Positions 34,147 through 42,845 of a DNA stretch of 64,000 nt are shown here, piece after piece (position 1 is the stretch's first letter; each line of letters opens with the position of its first letter). A program made the translations under genes and the position numbers. Source of the DNA: SB15 sp964639245 (GTDB lineage Bacteria > Chloroflexota > Anaerolineae > Aggregatilineales > J027); the NCBI GenBank assembly GCA_964639245.1, contig CAZXCU010000001.1, forward strand, positions 496,001-560,000, in the 5' to 3' direction. Under the pieces are notes generated by a model, which was given only the letters and a program-made list of their open reading frames with translations, was not told the DNA's origin and did no database searches.

Positions 34147-34533
34147 TTATCTCAATGTCATCAAGTAAGCGATTAAATCATCTACCGTTTCCGTCGTCAG
34201 CACCGCCGCAAAATTTTGCTGCATACTCCCCTCGACAAACCCCTCCACCAAGTATTTATCCGGGTTCAAAATCGAGGTGTAAATATAATCCTCGGCGCTC
34301 TGGTCTTCCACCCGTGTTGTGGCGCGGGTTGCAATCCCCGCCAGCGACGGCCCGACAATTTTTCGATCCCCTTTGACGGCGTGACACGTTGCACAATGAG
34401 TCACAAAGGCCACTTCGCCCCGTCCTTCGGTGGTATTCAAATCGGGGGTAGGCGGTTTGGCGGATTCTTGTTTTTCCCCCCCACACGCTGCCAGCACAAA
34501 AATCAAAAATACACTCAGAACAAGTCGTCTCAC
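34147..34533 (-). CDS. Lipoprotein c-type cytochrome
   Basis: 128 residues. The signal LVLSVFLIFVLAACGG has a lipobox with Cys17. A single haem-binding C-A-T-C-H (Cys47, Cys50, His51) is present, and Met104 in GSMQQNF is the likely sixth ligand. It is a small class I cytochrome c, tethered to the outer face of the membrane, able to carry electrons to a terminal oxidase or similar. No oxidase gene lies near it. The linker between lipobox and haem domain is short and Pro-rich. Confidence 0.87.
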   Translation of the reverse strand: MRRLVLSVFLIFVLAACGGEKQESAKPPTPDLNTTEGRGEVAFVTHCATCHAVKGDRKIVGPSLAGIATRATTRVEDQSAEDYIYTSILNPDKYLVEGFVEGSMQQNFAAVLTTETVDDLIAYLMTLR

Positions 34534-34635
34534 ACACTTTAATCCTTTTCATCAAGCAACGCTATTATAACGAATTTATAGCCTTTCGCATGATGTCAGC
34601 GTTTGAAAAGCGTACAAGAGAAGTCTGTTTGCCTG

Positions 34636-34644
34636 TGGTACACT
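34636..34644 (+). promoter_or_regulatory. Extended -10 promoter of the L,D-transpeptidase gene
   Basis: TGGTACACT, 24 bases before ATG 34669; GAGAGGAG follows as the ribosome-binding site. Confidence 0.5.
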
Positions 34645-34668
34645 TTCGCCAAGAGAGGAGCATAGATA

Positions 34669-35700
34669 ATGCGAAAATGGATAGTGGTGGGGTGGTTGCT
34701 GTTGCTGGGTACAGTCTCCAGTGTACAGGCGGATTTTTCATCCCCGATGAAAAGCGAAAATCTGCGGCAGGGACATCCCTCCTGTGCAGATATTACGCTG
34801 GAAAAACTCACCAGTCCCATGTGTGATGCAGCCATGGCTTCTTTGCCTGTTCCTGATGTGACCTCCCTAGGAACCGATTTTGGCATCATCAGTGAAGTAC
34901 AATTTATCCGTTTTAACATTCCCGAAGTCCCCGTGTACAATGCCCCTAATGGCACGGTCATCGAAAATATGACCGTGGGCTATACCTACCTCGCGCCAAT
35001 CAGTTTTGTCGAAGGCTGGGCGGAACTCAGCGCAGGCAGATGGGTGAGCATGGCAAACGCCACCAAAGGCAATCCCTCTCCCTTTTCGGGGGTCACGATT
35101 CATGCCATGGCGCTGCCGTTTGCATGGATTCTTTGGGATGTCGAAGCGGTTACATCGCCGAATGGTTATGCCGACAAAGAAAACGGCCTCTATACACGCT
35201 ATCAACTGGTCAATATCTATGCCACCGTCAACGTCAACGGGTGGAACTGGCATTTAATCGGGCCGGGACACTGGACAAACCAGAAAAATCTGAGCATTGT
35301 CTACCCGAAAGCTCCCGCCGAATTTGAGGGACGCTGGATTGGGGTCAATCTGTTTGAGCAAAATGTCGTGGCCTATGAGGATAACAAACCCCTCATGGCA
35401 ACACTGGTTTCTTCTGGCCTCAAAGAAGAAAAATGGGAAACCAATGTGGGTACATTCAATATCGGTAATCGGGTCGAATCCGGTGTGATGGCAGGCTTTG
35501 AGGGCGCAGAAGATTATTATTGGCTCGATTTAGTTCCCTACGCCCAATATTTTGATGGCGCGATTAGCTTGCATGGCACCTACTGGCATGACAGTTTTGG
35601 CTATCCCCAGAGTCATGGTTGCGTCAATGTCTCCGTCACCGATGCCAAGTGGTTGTTTGAATGGTTGGCAGGTGGTGAAGTCGTTTACGTTTACGAATGA
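34669..35700 (+). CDS. Secreted L,D-transpeptidase (YkuD family)
   Basis: 343 residues with GAGAGGAG upstream. A signal peptide (VVGWLLLLGTVSSVQA) leads to an SH3-like region (VPVYNAPNGTVIENMTVGYTYLAPI, about 85-120) and the C-terminal YkuD domain. There HGTYWHDSFGYPQSHGC carries the signature His and S315-H316-G317-C318, Cys318 being the nucleophile. It should form 3-3 cross-links or attach proteins to peptidoglycan, or a related wall polymer. GAISLHGTYW fits the family's conserved His. The gene is convergent with the histidine kinase gene. Confidence 0.88.
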   Translation: MRKWIVVGWLLLLGTVSSVQADFSSPMKSENLRQGHPSCADITLEKLTSPMCDAAMASLPVPDVTSLGTDFGIISEVQFIRFNIPEVPVYNAPNGTVIENMTVGYTYLAPISFVEGWAELSAGRWVSMANATKGNPSPFSGVTIHAMALPFAWILWDVEAVTSPNGYADKENGLYTRYQLVNIYATVNVNGWNWHLIGPGHWTNQKNLSIVYPKAPAEFEGRWIGVNLFEQNVVAYEDNKPLMATLVSSGLKEEKWETNVGTFNIGNRVESGVMAGFEGAEDYYWLDLVPYAQYFDGAISLHGTYWHDSFGYPQSHGCVNVSVTDAKWLFEWLAGGEVVYVYE

Positions 35701-35715
35701 GACCACCTCAATCGC

Positions 35716-37506
35716 CTACTGCGTTACCACTTTCAGGGGCAGCTTCACGGTAAAGGTGCTGCCCGAATTTTCTTGGCTTTCTACGGAAATGATTCCCCCC
35801 ATCAGCGCAGTCAATTTTTGAGCAATCGACAGCCCTAACCCTGCCCCGCCATACGAACGATTATGCACCTTGCGAAATTCATCAAAAATTACAGGTAACA
35901 TCATCTCAGAAATGCCGATACCCGTATCTTTGACCCGAATCCACCATTCATCCCCGTCCCGCATCACAGCAAGTTCAATGCTGCCCTGTTCGGTAAATTT
36001 TGCAGCGTTATCCAGCAAACTCAACACAATCTGCGTCAAGCGCTCCTCATCCCCTAGAATCATCGCGGGCAAGGTGGAGTCGTAGACCAGCATAAAATCG
36101 AGATTTTTCTCACGGATTCGGGGTAAATAGCTGTCGTGCCATTTTTGCACCAGCTTTTCTAATTTGACAGGCCGTTCACTCAACTGAATATTTTCTTTGT
36201 AGGCTAAATTCGTCACCTCATTGACCAGCGTAATCAGGCGCTGGGAATTTTCCTTAATTCGTAGCAGCATTGGTGGGAGCGTCTCTGGCAGCCCTTTTTG
36301 CATCAAAATGATGCCCGTGTAGCCGGAAATCGCATTCAACGGGCTGCGAAGTTCATAACTCATGGTGGCTAAAAATTGGTCTTTAAAAATGAGCGCATCC
36401 CGCAATTCACGGATTAATTGCTCATTCTGGGCTTGAGCGCTTTGCAAGCGTTGAATATTTTGCTCTAAATCACAAATAGAGGATTGCAAGCGGGCGGTCA
36501 TCTGGTTAAAAGCCAACGCCAACCCGCCAATTTCATCCCGATTTTTCACCTGTACCTGCAACGACAAATCGCCGCTACTAATCGCCTGCGCGGTCTTGGA
36601 GAGGGTCTCAATCGGAATCACAATCTGGCGCACCATGAAAAGCGTCAGCGCCAATGCAATCAAAAACGCCAGTACCATCGAAACGACAATCGTGTAAATG
36701 CCTTGGCGGGCTTCTTTGAGTGCCTGCGCTTCGGTAATTTCTGCCACAATCGTCAGTTTTTGCTCGCCAAATTGAATCCGATCTGTAGCCAAGATGACTT
36801 TCTCATCCGAACGCGCTTTGCCCATCTCGGCATCAAATACGCCCCCTTGCAGCACGACTGAGGGATTCCGATGGGCAACAATTTGATTTTCGTCATCCAC
36901 CACAAAAACAGTCTGCCCCTGTTCCAATTCTAAATTCATGATGAGGTCGAGGATGGGGCGAAAACGGAAATTGGCGATGAGAACATAGGCAAGATTTCCT
37001 GTCTGCAAATCATAAATCGGCAGGGAAATCAGCATATAGGGTTCGCCGGAGGCTTCATCCTCCCGTACCTCACTATAATAAATCTGCTGATTGACAAGAG
37101 GCAAAACAAAAACTTGGGAGATAGCAAAATTCTCGGTTGGTTTAGCCGCCTGAATCCCACTTTGCGAGGTATAGGCGACGACTTCCCCCTGTGCATTGAC
37201 CAGATGAATTTCACGATAGGTCTGCTCATGAGCAATCAGGCTGTCCAGAATGGCTTGCTGTTCTTGGGGAATCATCGTGCCAAGTCCGCGAATTGTGCCT
37301 AGCTGCTGGAGTTCATCTTCACGCGCCAGAATGAACTGCTCAATTTCGTTCGCCACCAACCGCGCAGTCGTTTTTTGCAGTAGCAGCGATTGCGCCCTCT
37401 GGGTATCGAAACTACGTTGTAAATTAATCCATCCAACTGCAAAAATCGGGATGACTGCCAGTGGGACTAATATAATGAGCAACCGATTTCTGAGGTTATT
37501 AAACAT
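35716..37506 (-). CDS. Histidine-kinase-like sensor with Tyr in place of the phospho-His
   Basis: 596 residues from ATG 37506. An N-terminal helix (LLIILVPLAVIPIFAVGWI), an extracytoplasmic sensor of about 235 residues (Cache-like), a second helix (GIYTIVVSMVLAFLIALALTLF) and HAMP (VIPIETLSKTAQAISSGDL) lead into a coiled coil. The dimerisation box reads M382-S-Y384-E-L-R-S-P-L-N where H-E-L-R-x-P is usual, so the phospho-acceptor His is Tyr (codon TAT at 36357-36355). The ATP domain is intact: LLDNAAKF (N box), DTGIGI and GGAGLGLS. No response regulator is adjacent. It probably cannot act as a normal kinase. Confidence 0.85.
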   Translation of the reverse strand: MFNNLRNRLLIILVPLAVIPIFAVGWINLQRSFDTQRAQSLLLQKTTARLVANEIEQFILAREDELQQLGTIRGLGTMIPQEQQAILDSLIAHEQTYREIHLVNAQGEVVAYTSQSGIQAAKPTENFAISQVFVLPLVNQQIYYSEVREDEASGEPYMLISLPIYDLQTGNLAYVLIANFRFRPILDLIMNLELEQGQTVFVVDDENQIVAHRNPSVVLQGGVFDAEMGKARSDEKVILATDRIQFGEQKLTIVAEITEAQALKEARQGIYTIVVSMVLAFLIALALTLFMVRQIVIPIETLSKTAQAISSGDLSLQVQVKNRDEIGGLALAFNQMTARLQSSICDLEQNIQRLQSAQAQNEQLIRELRDALIFKDQFLATMSYELRSPLNAISGYTGIILMQKGLPETLPPMLLRIKENSQRLITLVNEVTNLAYKENIQLSERPVKLEKLVQKWHDSYLPRIREKNLDFMLVYDSTLPAMILGDEERLTQIVLSLLDNAAKFTEQGSIELAVMRDGDEWWIRVKDTGIGISEMMLPVIFDEFRKVHNRSYGGAGLGLSIAQKLTALMGGIISVESQENSGSTFTVKLPLKVVTQ

Positions 37507-37589
37507 AGGCACTATTCCAAAATTATTTTTTATTTACTCAAGGATTTTAGCATGAATGCCGCATCCGACATTCAAAAAAAGCGGTTTCA

Positions 37590-37598
37590 TGTTATAAA
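37590..37598 (+). promoter_or_regulatory. Extended -10 promoter of the glycogen synthase gene
   Basis: TGTTATAAA, 29 bases before ATG 37627; supports the internal start. Confidence 0.5.
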
Positions 37599-37626
37599 AG
37601 AACCCAAATCATACAGGAAACTGGGC

Positions 37627-39105
37627 ATGAAAGTTCTTTTTGTTGCTTCTGAAATGACCCCATTTGTTAAAACTGGCGGGTTAGGGGATGTGGTGGGCGG
37701 CTTGCCCAAATTTCTCCGCGCTCATCAGATTGATGCCCGTGTCGTTGTTCCTCATTACAGCATGATTCATAACCTTGAATATCAGCTCAGTTATGAAGTT
37801 CCCCGTCATCAGGGATATGGGACGGCGGATGTCCATTACAAACTGCATGAAGGCATCCCGGTTTATTTTTTGAAAAGTTGGCCTTATTTTGTAGACGATG
37901 GAAAAATTTATACCGATTGGGAATGGGACACGCCGCGTTTTATTTATTTTAGTCAGATGGCCTCTGCGTTCATCTGGCAGTTAGGCTCTGGCGCGTTGGA
38001 TAACGGCGAAGCGTGGTGGCCTGATGTCGTGCATGTCCACGACTGGCATACCGGTCTGCTGCCTTTTCTGCTCCACATGGCACGGTTCAACCCGAATTGG
38101 CAGGATATTGCTACCGTCATGACCCTTCACAATATGGCCTTTCAAGGGCCTTATGCGGGCGGGTGGCTCTGGCAAGAAAATCTCCCCGAACGGGATCACC
38201 CTGCCTTACCCTATCGGGATTGGCGCGATAACCTGCTGGCTATCGGAATTGCCTACGCGGATAAAGTCAACACCGTCAGCCCGCAGCACGCGATTGAACT
38301 GCATTACCCGCGATTCGGAGAAGGCTTGCAGGAGGTTATCCGGGCGCGGGATGCCGATTTTAGCGGCATTTTGAACGGCCTTGATACCAAATTTTATGAT
38401 CCCGCCACCGATAAAAATATTGATGTGCAGTACACTGCCGAAAATTTCCGCGAAAAACGCCGCGAAAATAAACTGGCCTTCCAGCGTCGCCATCAACTTG
38501 AGGAAAATCCCAACATGCCCATCATGGCCTATGTGGGACGCTTGACCGACCAGAAAGGGATTGATTTTGCCATTTCCGCCATCCGTCATATTCTCGCTAC
38601 GACCAATGTACAATTCATTGGCTTAGGCACAGGCGACCCCACCCTTGAATATGCCTTCGGACAAATTGGCATCGATTTTAGCTGGAAAGCCCGTACCTAT
38701 CTCACCTTTAGCGATTTGCTGGCCCGTCAGATTTACGCCAGCGCGGATCTGGTGCTTGTGCCGTCCCGTTATGAACCCTGTGGCCTGACTCAGATTCTCG
38801 CCATGCGTTACGGAGCGCTGCCTGTTGTGCGCGAAACAGGCGGTCTCATGGATACGGTAGAAAATTATGATGGAGGGGCAGCCGAACGCGGGACAGGCTT
38901 CCGCTTTTTATTTGAGGAATCGAATGCCCTTTCGGGAACAGTCGATTGGGCGCTCCGAACCTATTACGATAACCGCCCGGCCTTTGAACGGATGCAGGAA
39001 CGCGCCATGCGACAGGATTGGAGCTGGGAAAAAGCCAGCCAGCAGTACATCCAGCTTTATAAGCAGGCAATCGATAAAAAGCGAGCATGGCGCAGCCGTT
39101 TGTAA
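37627..39105 (+). CDS. glgA: Glycogen (starch) synthase, GT5
   Basis: 492 residues from ATG 37627, with AGGAAA seven bases upstream; a longer frame from 37552 would cross the promoter. MKVLFVASEMTPFVKTGGLGDV is the GT5 signature with the K-T-G-G-L ADP-glucose binding motif, VHVHDWHTGLL holds the catalytic His region, and SRYEPCGLTQILAMRYGALP gives the E-x7-E donor site. Reaction: alpha-1,4 chain extension from ADP-glucose (or UDP-glucose). No glgC or glgB in the window, so it is a detached gene. Diverges from the histidine-kinase-like gene. Confidence 0.92.
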   Translation: MKVLFVASEMTPFVKTGGLGDVVGGLPKFLRAHQIDARVVVPHYSMIHNLEYQLSYEVPRHQGYGTADVHYKLHEGIPVYFLKSWPYFVDDGKIYTDWEWDTPRFIYFSQMASAFIWQLGSGALDNGEAWWPDVVHVHDWHTGLLPFLLHMARFNPNWQDIATVMTLHNMAFQGPYAGGWLWQENLPERDHPALPYRDWRDNLLAIGIAYADKVNTVSPQHAIELHYPRFGEGLQEVIRARDADFSGILNGLDTKFYDPATDKNIDVQYTAENFREKRRENKLAFQRRHQLEENPNMPIMAYVGRLTDQKGIDFAISAIRHILATTNVQFIGLGTGDPTLEYAFGQIGIDFSWKARTYLTFSDLLARQIYASADLVLVPSRYEPCGLTQILAMRYGALPVVRETGGLMDTVENYDGGAAERGTGFRFLFEESNALSGTVDWALRTYYDNRPAFERMQERAMRQDWSWEKASQQYIQLYKQAIDKKRAWRSRL

Positions 39106-39121
39106 CATTTTTCACAAAGTG

Positions 39122-39130
39122 TGTTAAGAT
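39122..39130 (+). promoter_or_regulatory. Possible extended -10 of the PNPOx-like gene
   Basis: TGTTAAGAT, 36 bases before ATG 39167, followed by GAGGATAG as possible ribosome-binding site. Confidence 0.4.
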
Positions 39131-39166
39131 AGGCTGTCCGCTTTAAGAAAATGAGGATAGCCTATC

Positions 39167-39619
39167 ATGGAAATCGCCGATTTCGCCGAGATTCAAGACG
39201 AATTTATTCAGCGCGTTCACACGATGGTTTGGTGTAATGTAGCCACCTTAGACACCCAGAATCGGATTCGTTCGCGGGTCTTGCACCCTATCTGGGAAGG
39301 GGCAACCGGTTGGATTACCACCCGTCGCCATTCGCATAAAGCCAAACACCTTGCCCACAGTCCCTATGTCTCACTGGCCTATATTCAGGACATCGCCAAA
39401 CCTGTCTATGTAGACTGCACTGCTGAATGGGTGGATGACCTGGCCCAAAAACAGAGTATCTGGAACTGGTTGACGGTCACACCCGCCCCGCTTGGCTTTG
39501 ATCCCGCCCCGATTTATAAAAGTGTAGACGATCCCAATTTCGGGTTGTTAAAACTCACGCCTTGGCGCATTGAACTTTATAACTTTCCGTCAGCTTCCCA
39601 AGTCTGGCACGCCAAATAA
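39167..39619 (+). CDS. PNPOx-like flavin-binding split-barrel protein
   Basis: 150 residues. WCNVATLDTQNRIRSRVLHPIW and TGWITTRRHSHKAKHLAHSPYVSLAYI follow the split beta-barrel of the pyridoxamine-5'-phosphate-oxidase superfamily, where the strand with T-x-x-x-S-x-K-x-x-x-L binds FMN phosphate. The substrate is not predictable; members also bind F420 or haem. The end LLKLTPWRIELYNFP is the conserved final strand pair. It is convergent with prmA and separated from it by a short REP-like hairpin. Confidence 0.8.
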   Translation: MEIADFAEIQDEFIQRVHTMVWCNVATLDTQNRIRSRVLHPIWEGATGWITTRRHSHKAKHLAHSPYVSLAYIQDIAKPVYVDCTAEWVDDLAQKQSIWNWLTVTPAPLGFDPAPIYKSVDDPNFGLLKLTPWRIELYNFPSASQVWHAK

Positions 39620-39628
39620 AAATGAATA

Positions 39629-39652
39629 GGGTAGGCGGTTTCAAACCTACCC
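39629..39652. repeat. Short REP-like hairpin between convergent genes
   Basis: GGGTAGG (39629-39635) pairs with CCTACCC (39646-39652), loop GCGGTTTCAA-like, without adjacent T-tract. Its arms match the GTAGGG-type borders of the other intergenic repeats; it may also end transcription. Confidence 0.45.
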
Positions 39653-39659
39653 ACCCTGA

Positions 39660-40577
39660 TTAATGAGGACGGCGTGCCACAATCACCACCCAATCGGCGG
39701 AGGTGAGGCGTTTATAGGGTTCTAGTCCGGCTTTTCTGAGGGCGGCTTCGACATCATCCGCCTGAGTATCAATCATCCCGCCGAACACCCCGAACCCACC
39801 GGGGCGAATCACCTGCCCCAAGCCTTCATCACACATCGGGATGATAATTTTGGCGAGAATATTCACCAGTGCGAGGTCAAAACGACGGGCAGAATGCACA
39901 ACGGTTTCTAAGCTGCCTTCCAGTGCCTCGATTTTATCCGCCACGTTGTTGCGTTCCGCATTTTCGAGGGTCACTTTCACCGCCATTTCATCAATATCCA
40001 GCGCCAACGCATGAGTCGCACCCAGCAAAATCGCGGCAATGCTCAAAATACCTGACCCGCAGCCCAAATCTAAGACCGAGAGCGCCGGGTGTTCTTCTAA
40101 AATTTCTTCAGTCGCCACCAGACACAGTTGGGTGCTGGGGTGCGTGCCTGTCCCGAAAGCCATGCCGGGATCCAGCGACAGCACTACATCCTGCGGTTGA
40201 ATATCATCCACCTCAACCCAACTGGGGCGAATATACACCCGCTTACCCAAACGCAAAGGCTGGTAGTGAACTTTCCATGCTTCTGCCCAATTTTCTTCCT
40301 CAATCGAGCGGAAGGTGGGGTCAGCAATCGGGAGGGCCAGATTCATATAGCGGATGGCATCGCGCAAAAACTGTTGCTTATCGGCAGCCTTTTCATCAGC
40401 AGGCATATAGGCTTTGACGACCAATTTTTCCGCAGGCGGGACTTCGCCTTCCCACGCATCCAATGGCGGGCCGAGTCGTTCAATCGCTACACCCTGATGC
40501 CCGTAATCGGCTAGCACTTCGGCAACCGCTTCGGCTGCTTCGCCGTTAACTTCCACGGCAATTTCAATCCATGTCAT
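39660..40577 (-). CDS. prmA: Ribosomal protein L11 methyltransferase
   Basis: 305 residues. An N-terminal substrate-recognition domain (about 1-100, WIEIAVEVNGEAAEAVAEVL) is followed by LDPGMAFGTGTHPSTQLCL, the PrmA signature, and the SAM motif I VLDLGCGSGILSIAA (about residue 170). LALVNILAKIIIPM corresponds to the N-I-L active-site segment. It trimethylates L11 using S-adenosylmethionine in the cytoplasm. Length is usual for the family. The start has no strong Shine-Dalgarno. It stands alone on its strand. Confidence 0.93.
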   Translation of the reverse strand: MTWIEIAVEVNGEAAEAVAEVLADYGHQGVAIERLGPPLDAWEGEVPPAEKLVVKAYMPADEKAADKQQFLRDAIRYMNLALPIADPTFRSIEEENWAEAWKVHYQPLRLGKRVYIRPSWVEVDDIQPQDVVLSLDPGMAFGTGTHPSTQLCLVATEEILEEHPALSVLDLGCGSGILSIAAILLGATHALALDIDEMAVKVTLENAERNNVADKIEALEGSLETVVHSARRFDLALVNILAKIIIPMCDEGLGQVIRPGGFGVFGGMIDTQADDVEAALRKAGLEPYKRLTSADWVVIVARRPH

Positions 40578-40785
40578 GTTTTTTTACCCTCCATACCCGC
40601 CCATCATATCAGGAAATCTTGACAAACGTTAGGTTCTGCAAACGCCGCGCAACTGACCTTTAAAAACCGCGTATAGCTCGATAAATATCACCACAACATT
40701 GGCTTTTTCGTGACACGTTGACGACCATAGGATTCCGGATTCGAGGGGAAAAGTACGCTTTTTATTTTTTTTGAGGAAAATCACG

Positions 40786-41343
40786 ATGAGTATTGGCGAT
40801 GCAATTGTACTGGTGAGTTGCTTGGGGGGAACCATGTTTGCCCTGCCTGCGCTGCTCACCTTTTTGAATATGGCGTTTAGCCGCACCACCGAACGGGCAG
40901 TGGAACGATTGGAATACAGCGCCATTGTCCCCTTTTTTGTGGGGTTGATTCCGGTCATTTTCATCGGCGCACCGGCCGCTTTTTTACTGTCGATTGGCAG
41001 TGTGGCGCAATTTTGCGGCTCGGTTGCCTATCTCGCGCTGTTCCTGTGGGCATTCACGGGGATGGGTGTCATCTCGCGTTTGGTGGGCAAGCGGATTAGC
41101 GATTTTTCAGGCCGCACACCTGACCCTTTCCTAGAATCGCTGATTGGCGCGTTTGTGCTGGCCTTTGCGATTGCCTTCCCATTGGTGGGCTGGTTCATCA
41201 TTCTGCCGTTTAGCTTGATTATCGGGATGGGCGCAACGCTGATGGCAGTTGTGGGGCGGTTTATGGGCAAACCCTTGTTTGAACAGCCTGCCCGTAAAGA
41301 AATGCCACGTTACGACAGCGATTCCGCCTATCAGGGGGCATGA
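40786..41343 (+). CDS. Membrane protein of unknown function preceding the DUF1800/DUF1501 pair
   Basis: 185 residues from ATG 40786 (GAGGAAA upstream); an ATG at 40771 lacks such a site. About four hydrophobic helices: IVLVSCLGGTMFALPALLTFLNM, IVPFFVGLIPVIFIGAPAAFLL, FCGSVAYLALFLWAFTGMGVIS, LIGAFVLAFAIAFPLVGWFIILPFSLIIGMGATLMAVV. No family recognised. Its stop overlaps the start of the DUF1800 gene by four bases (ATGA), so all three genes form one operon, and it may anchor or help export the other two products (inference). Confidence 0.65.
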   Translation: MSIGDAIVLVSCLGGTMFALPALLTFLNMAFSRTTERAVERLEYSAIVPFFVGLIPVIFIGAPAAFLLSIGSVAQFCGSVAYLALFLWAFTGMGVISRLVGKRISDFSGRTPDPFLESLIGAFVLAFAIAFPLVGWFIILPFSLIIGMGATLMAVVGRFMGKPLFEQPARKEMPRYDSDSAYQGA

Positions 41344-42839
41344 GGGCGATGGGCAAATTTTCGCGCCGCGCCTTTTTAACAGGAACGCTGGCTTTAGGCG
41401 CGGCAGGATGCAGCAAAGCCATTGACCGCTACACCCAACCGGATTTACCGGACATCCTCAAACCGCCAACGGGCGAAAATCGTCACCCCACCGCCCACCT
41501 GCTGAATCGGGCCACCTATGGCATCCGTCCCGGTCAATTTGAGCAGGTCGAAAAAATGGGGCGGGTGGCATGGCTAGAAAAACAACTTGATTATCGGGAA
41601 ATTGACGATGATAAGCTGGAACTCCGTTTGCGGCGCTACGACACGCTCCACTTATCCGCTCAGGATTTGCTGTCCTTTTTAGATGACAAACGCTATGTAA
41701 CCGATGAATTGGCCTTAATGACCCTGCAACGGGCGCTCTATTCCGAACGTCAGTTGTATGAAGTCATGGTCGGTTTTTGGAGTGACCATTTCAGCATCTA
41801 TCATTTCAAGGACAAAACGCATTTTTTGAAAACGCTCGATGACCGCGAGGTAATTCGCCAACATGCGCTGGGTAAATTTGGCGATTTGCTTCGTGCCTCT
41901 GCCCACAGCCCCGCCATGCTGTTTTATCTGGATAATGTCCTGAATGAAAAAAGCCATCCGAATGAAAATTATGCCCGTGAAATCATGGAACTGCATACCC
42001 TTGGCGTAACAGGCGGGTATACCGAACAGGATATTCAGGAAGTGGCGCGGTGTTTGACGGGCTGGAGCATCAATGGAAGTGGTGAGTTTGAATTTAAGGA
42101 TGAACTACACGACTACGGCGAAAAAACTGTGTTAGGGCAGGTTATTTCAGGTGAACGGGGCAAATCCGATGGCGATGCCGTGCTGGACATTCTCATCAAT
42201 CATCCCAGTACCTCGCGTTATGTATGTACGAAATTGGTGCGGCGCTTTGTGGCGGATGACCCACCCCCCGCGATGGTGGAAGCCTGTGTACAAACATGGC
42301 AAACCCACGACGGGGATATTCGGCAGGTGCTGCGAACGCTGTTGACCCATCCTGAATTTGAAAATGCACCCCCCAAACTCAAACGTCCCTTTGAACTGGT
42401 CACATCGCTTTTGCGGGGTTTGAACGCCAGTTTTGATGGCAACGCGGAATTGATTTATCTTTTGCAACGCATGGGAAACCGTCCTTTTGCATGGACGACT
42501 CCCGATGGCTACCCCGATACCGCGCCGGAATGGAGTGGCGGGATGCTGCATCGCTGGAATTTTGCGCTGGATACCCTTGCCAACAAAATACCCGGTGTGA
42601 AGGCAGACATATGGGAAATTGCCGAACGGGGCAAGGTGGATAAGGATGCGCGGGACATGCTGCGCTTTTTTGGTCGTTTGCTGCTCCATCGGGATTTGAC
42701 CCCCACCGATGAACAAACCATCTGGCAGTTTGTCGCCAGTGACGGGAATTCGCCCAATTTGAAAAATGAGTCGGGTCGGCAAATCATGGTAGAGGCGCTC
42801 GGCTTGCTTGCCGCGAGTCCGGCGTTCCAGTGGAGGTAA
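41340..42839 (+). CDS. DUF1800 family protein with Tat signal
   Basis: 499 residues. The N-terminus FSRRAFLTGTLALGAAGC has a twin-arginine motif and a Cys that might be lipidated. HLLNRATYGIRPGQF, MVGFWSDHFSIY, NENYAREIMELHTLGVTGGYTEQDIQEVARCLTGW and RFVADDPPP are the conserved segments of DUF1800. Such proteins are exported and nearly always paired with DUF1501; their activity is not established. A second ATG at 41349 gives almost the same protein. It is translationally coupled to the membrane protein upstream and followed six bases later by the DUF1501 gene. Confidence 0.88.
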   Translation: MRAMGKFSRRAFLTGTLALGAAGCSKAIDRYTQPDLPDILKPPTGENRHPTAHLLNRATYGIRPGQFEQVEKMGRVAWLEKQLDYREIDDDKLELRLRRYDTLHLSAQDLLSFLDDKRYVTDELALMTLQRALYSERQLYEVMVGFWSDHFSIYHFKDKTHFLKTLDDREVIRQHALGKFGDLLRASAHSPAMLFYLDNVLNEKSHPNENYAREIMELHTLGVTGGYTEQDIQEVARCLTGWSINGSGEFEFKDELHDYGEKTVLGQVISGERGKSDGDAVLDILINHPSTSRYVCTKLVRRFVADDPPPAMVEACVQTWQTHDGDIRQVLRTLLTHPEFENAPPKLKRPFELVTSLLRGLNASFDGNAELIYLLQRMGNRPFAWTTPDGYPDTAPEWSGGMLHRWNFALDTLANKIPGVKADIWEIAERGKVDKDARDMLRFFGRLLLHRDLTPTDEQTIWQFVASDGNSPNLKNESGRQIMVEALGLLAASPAFQWR

Positions 42840-42845
42840 ATCAGC

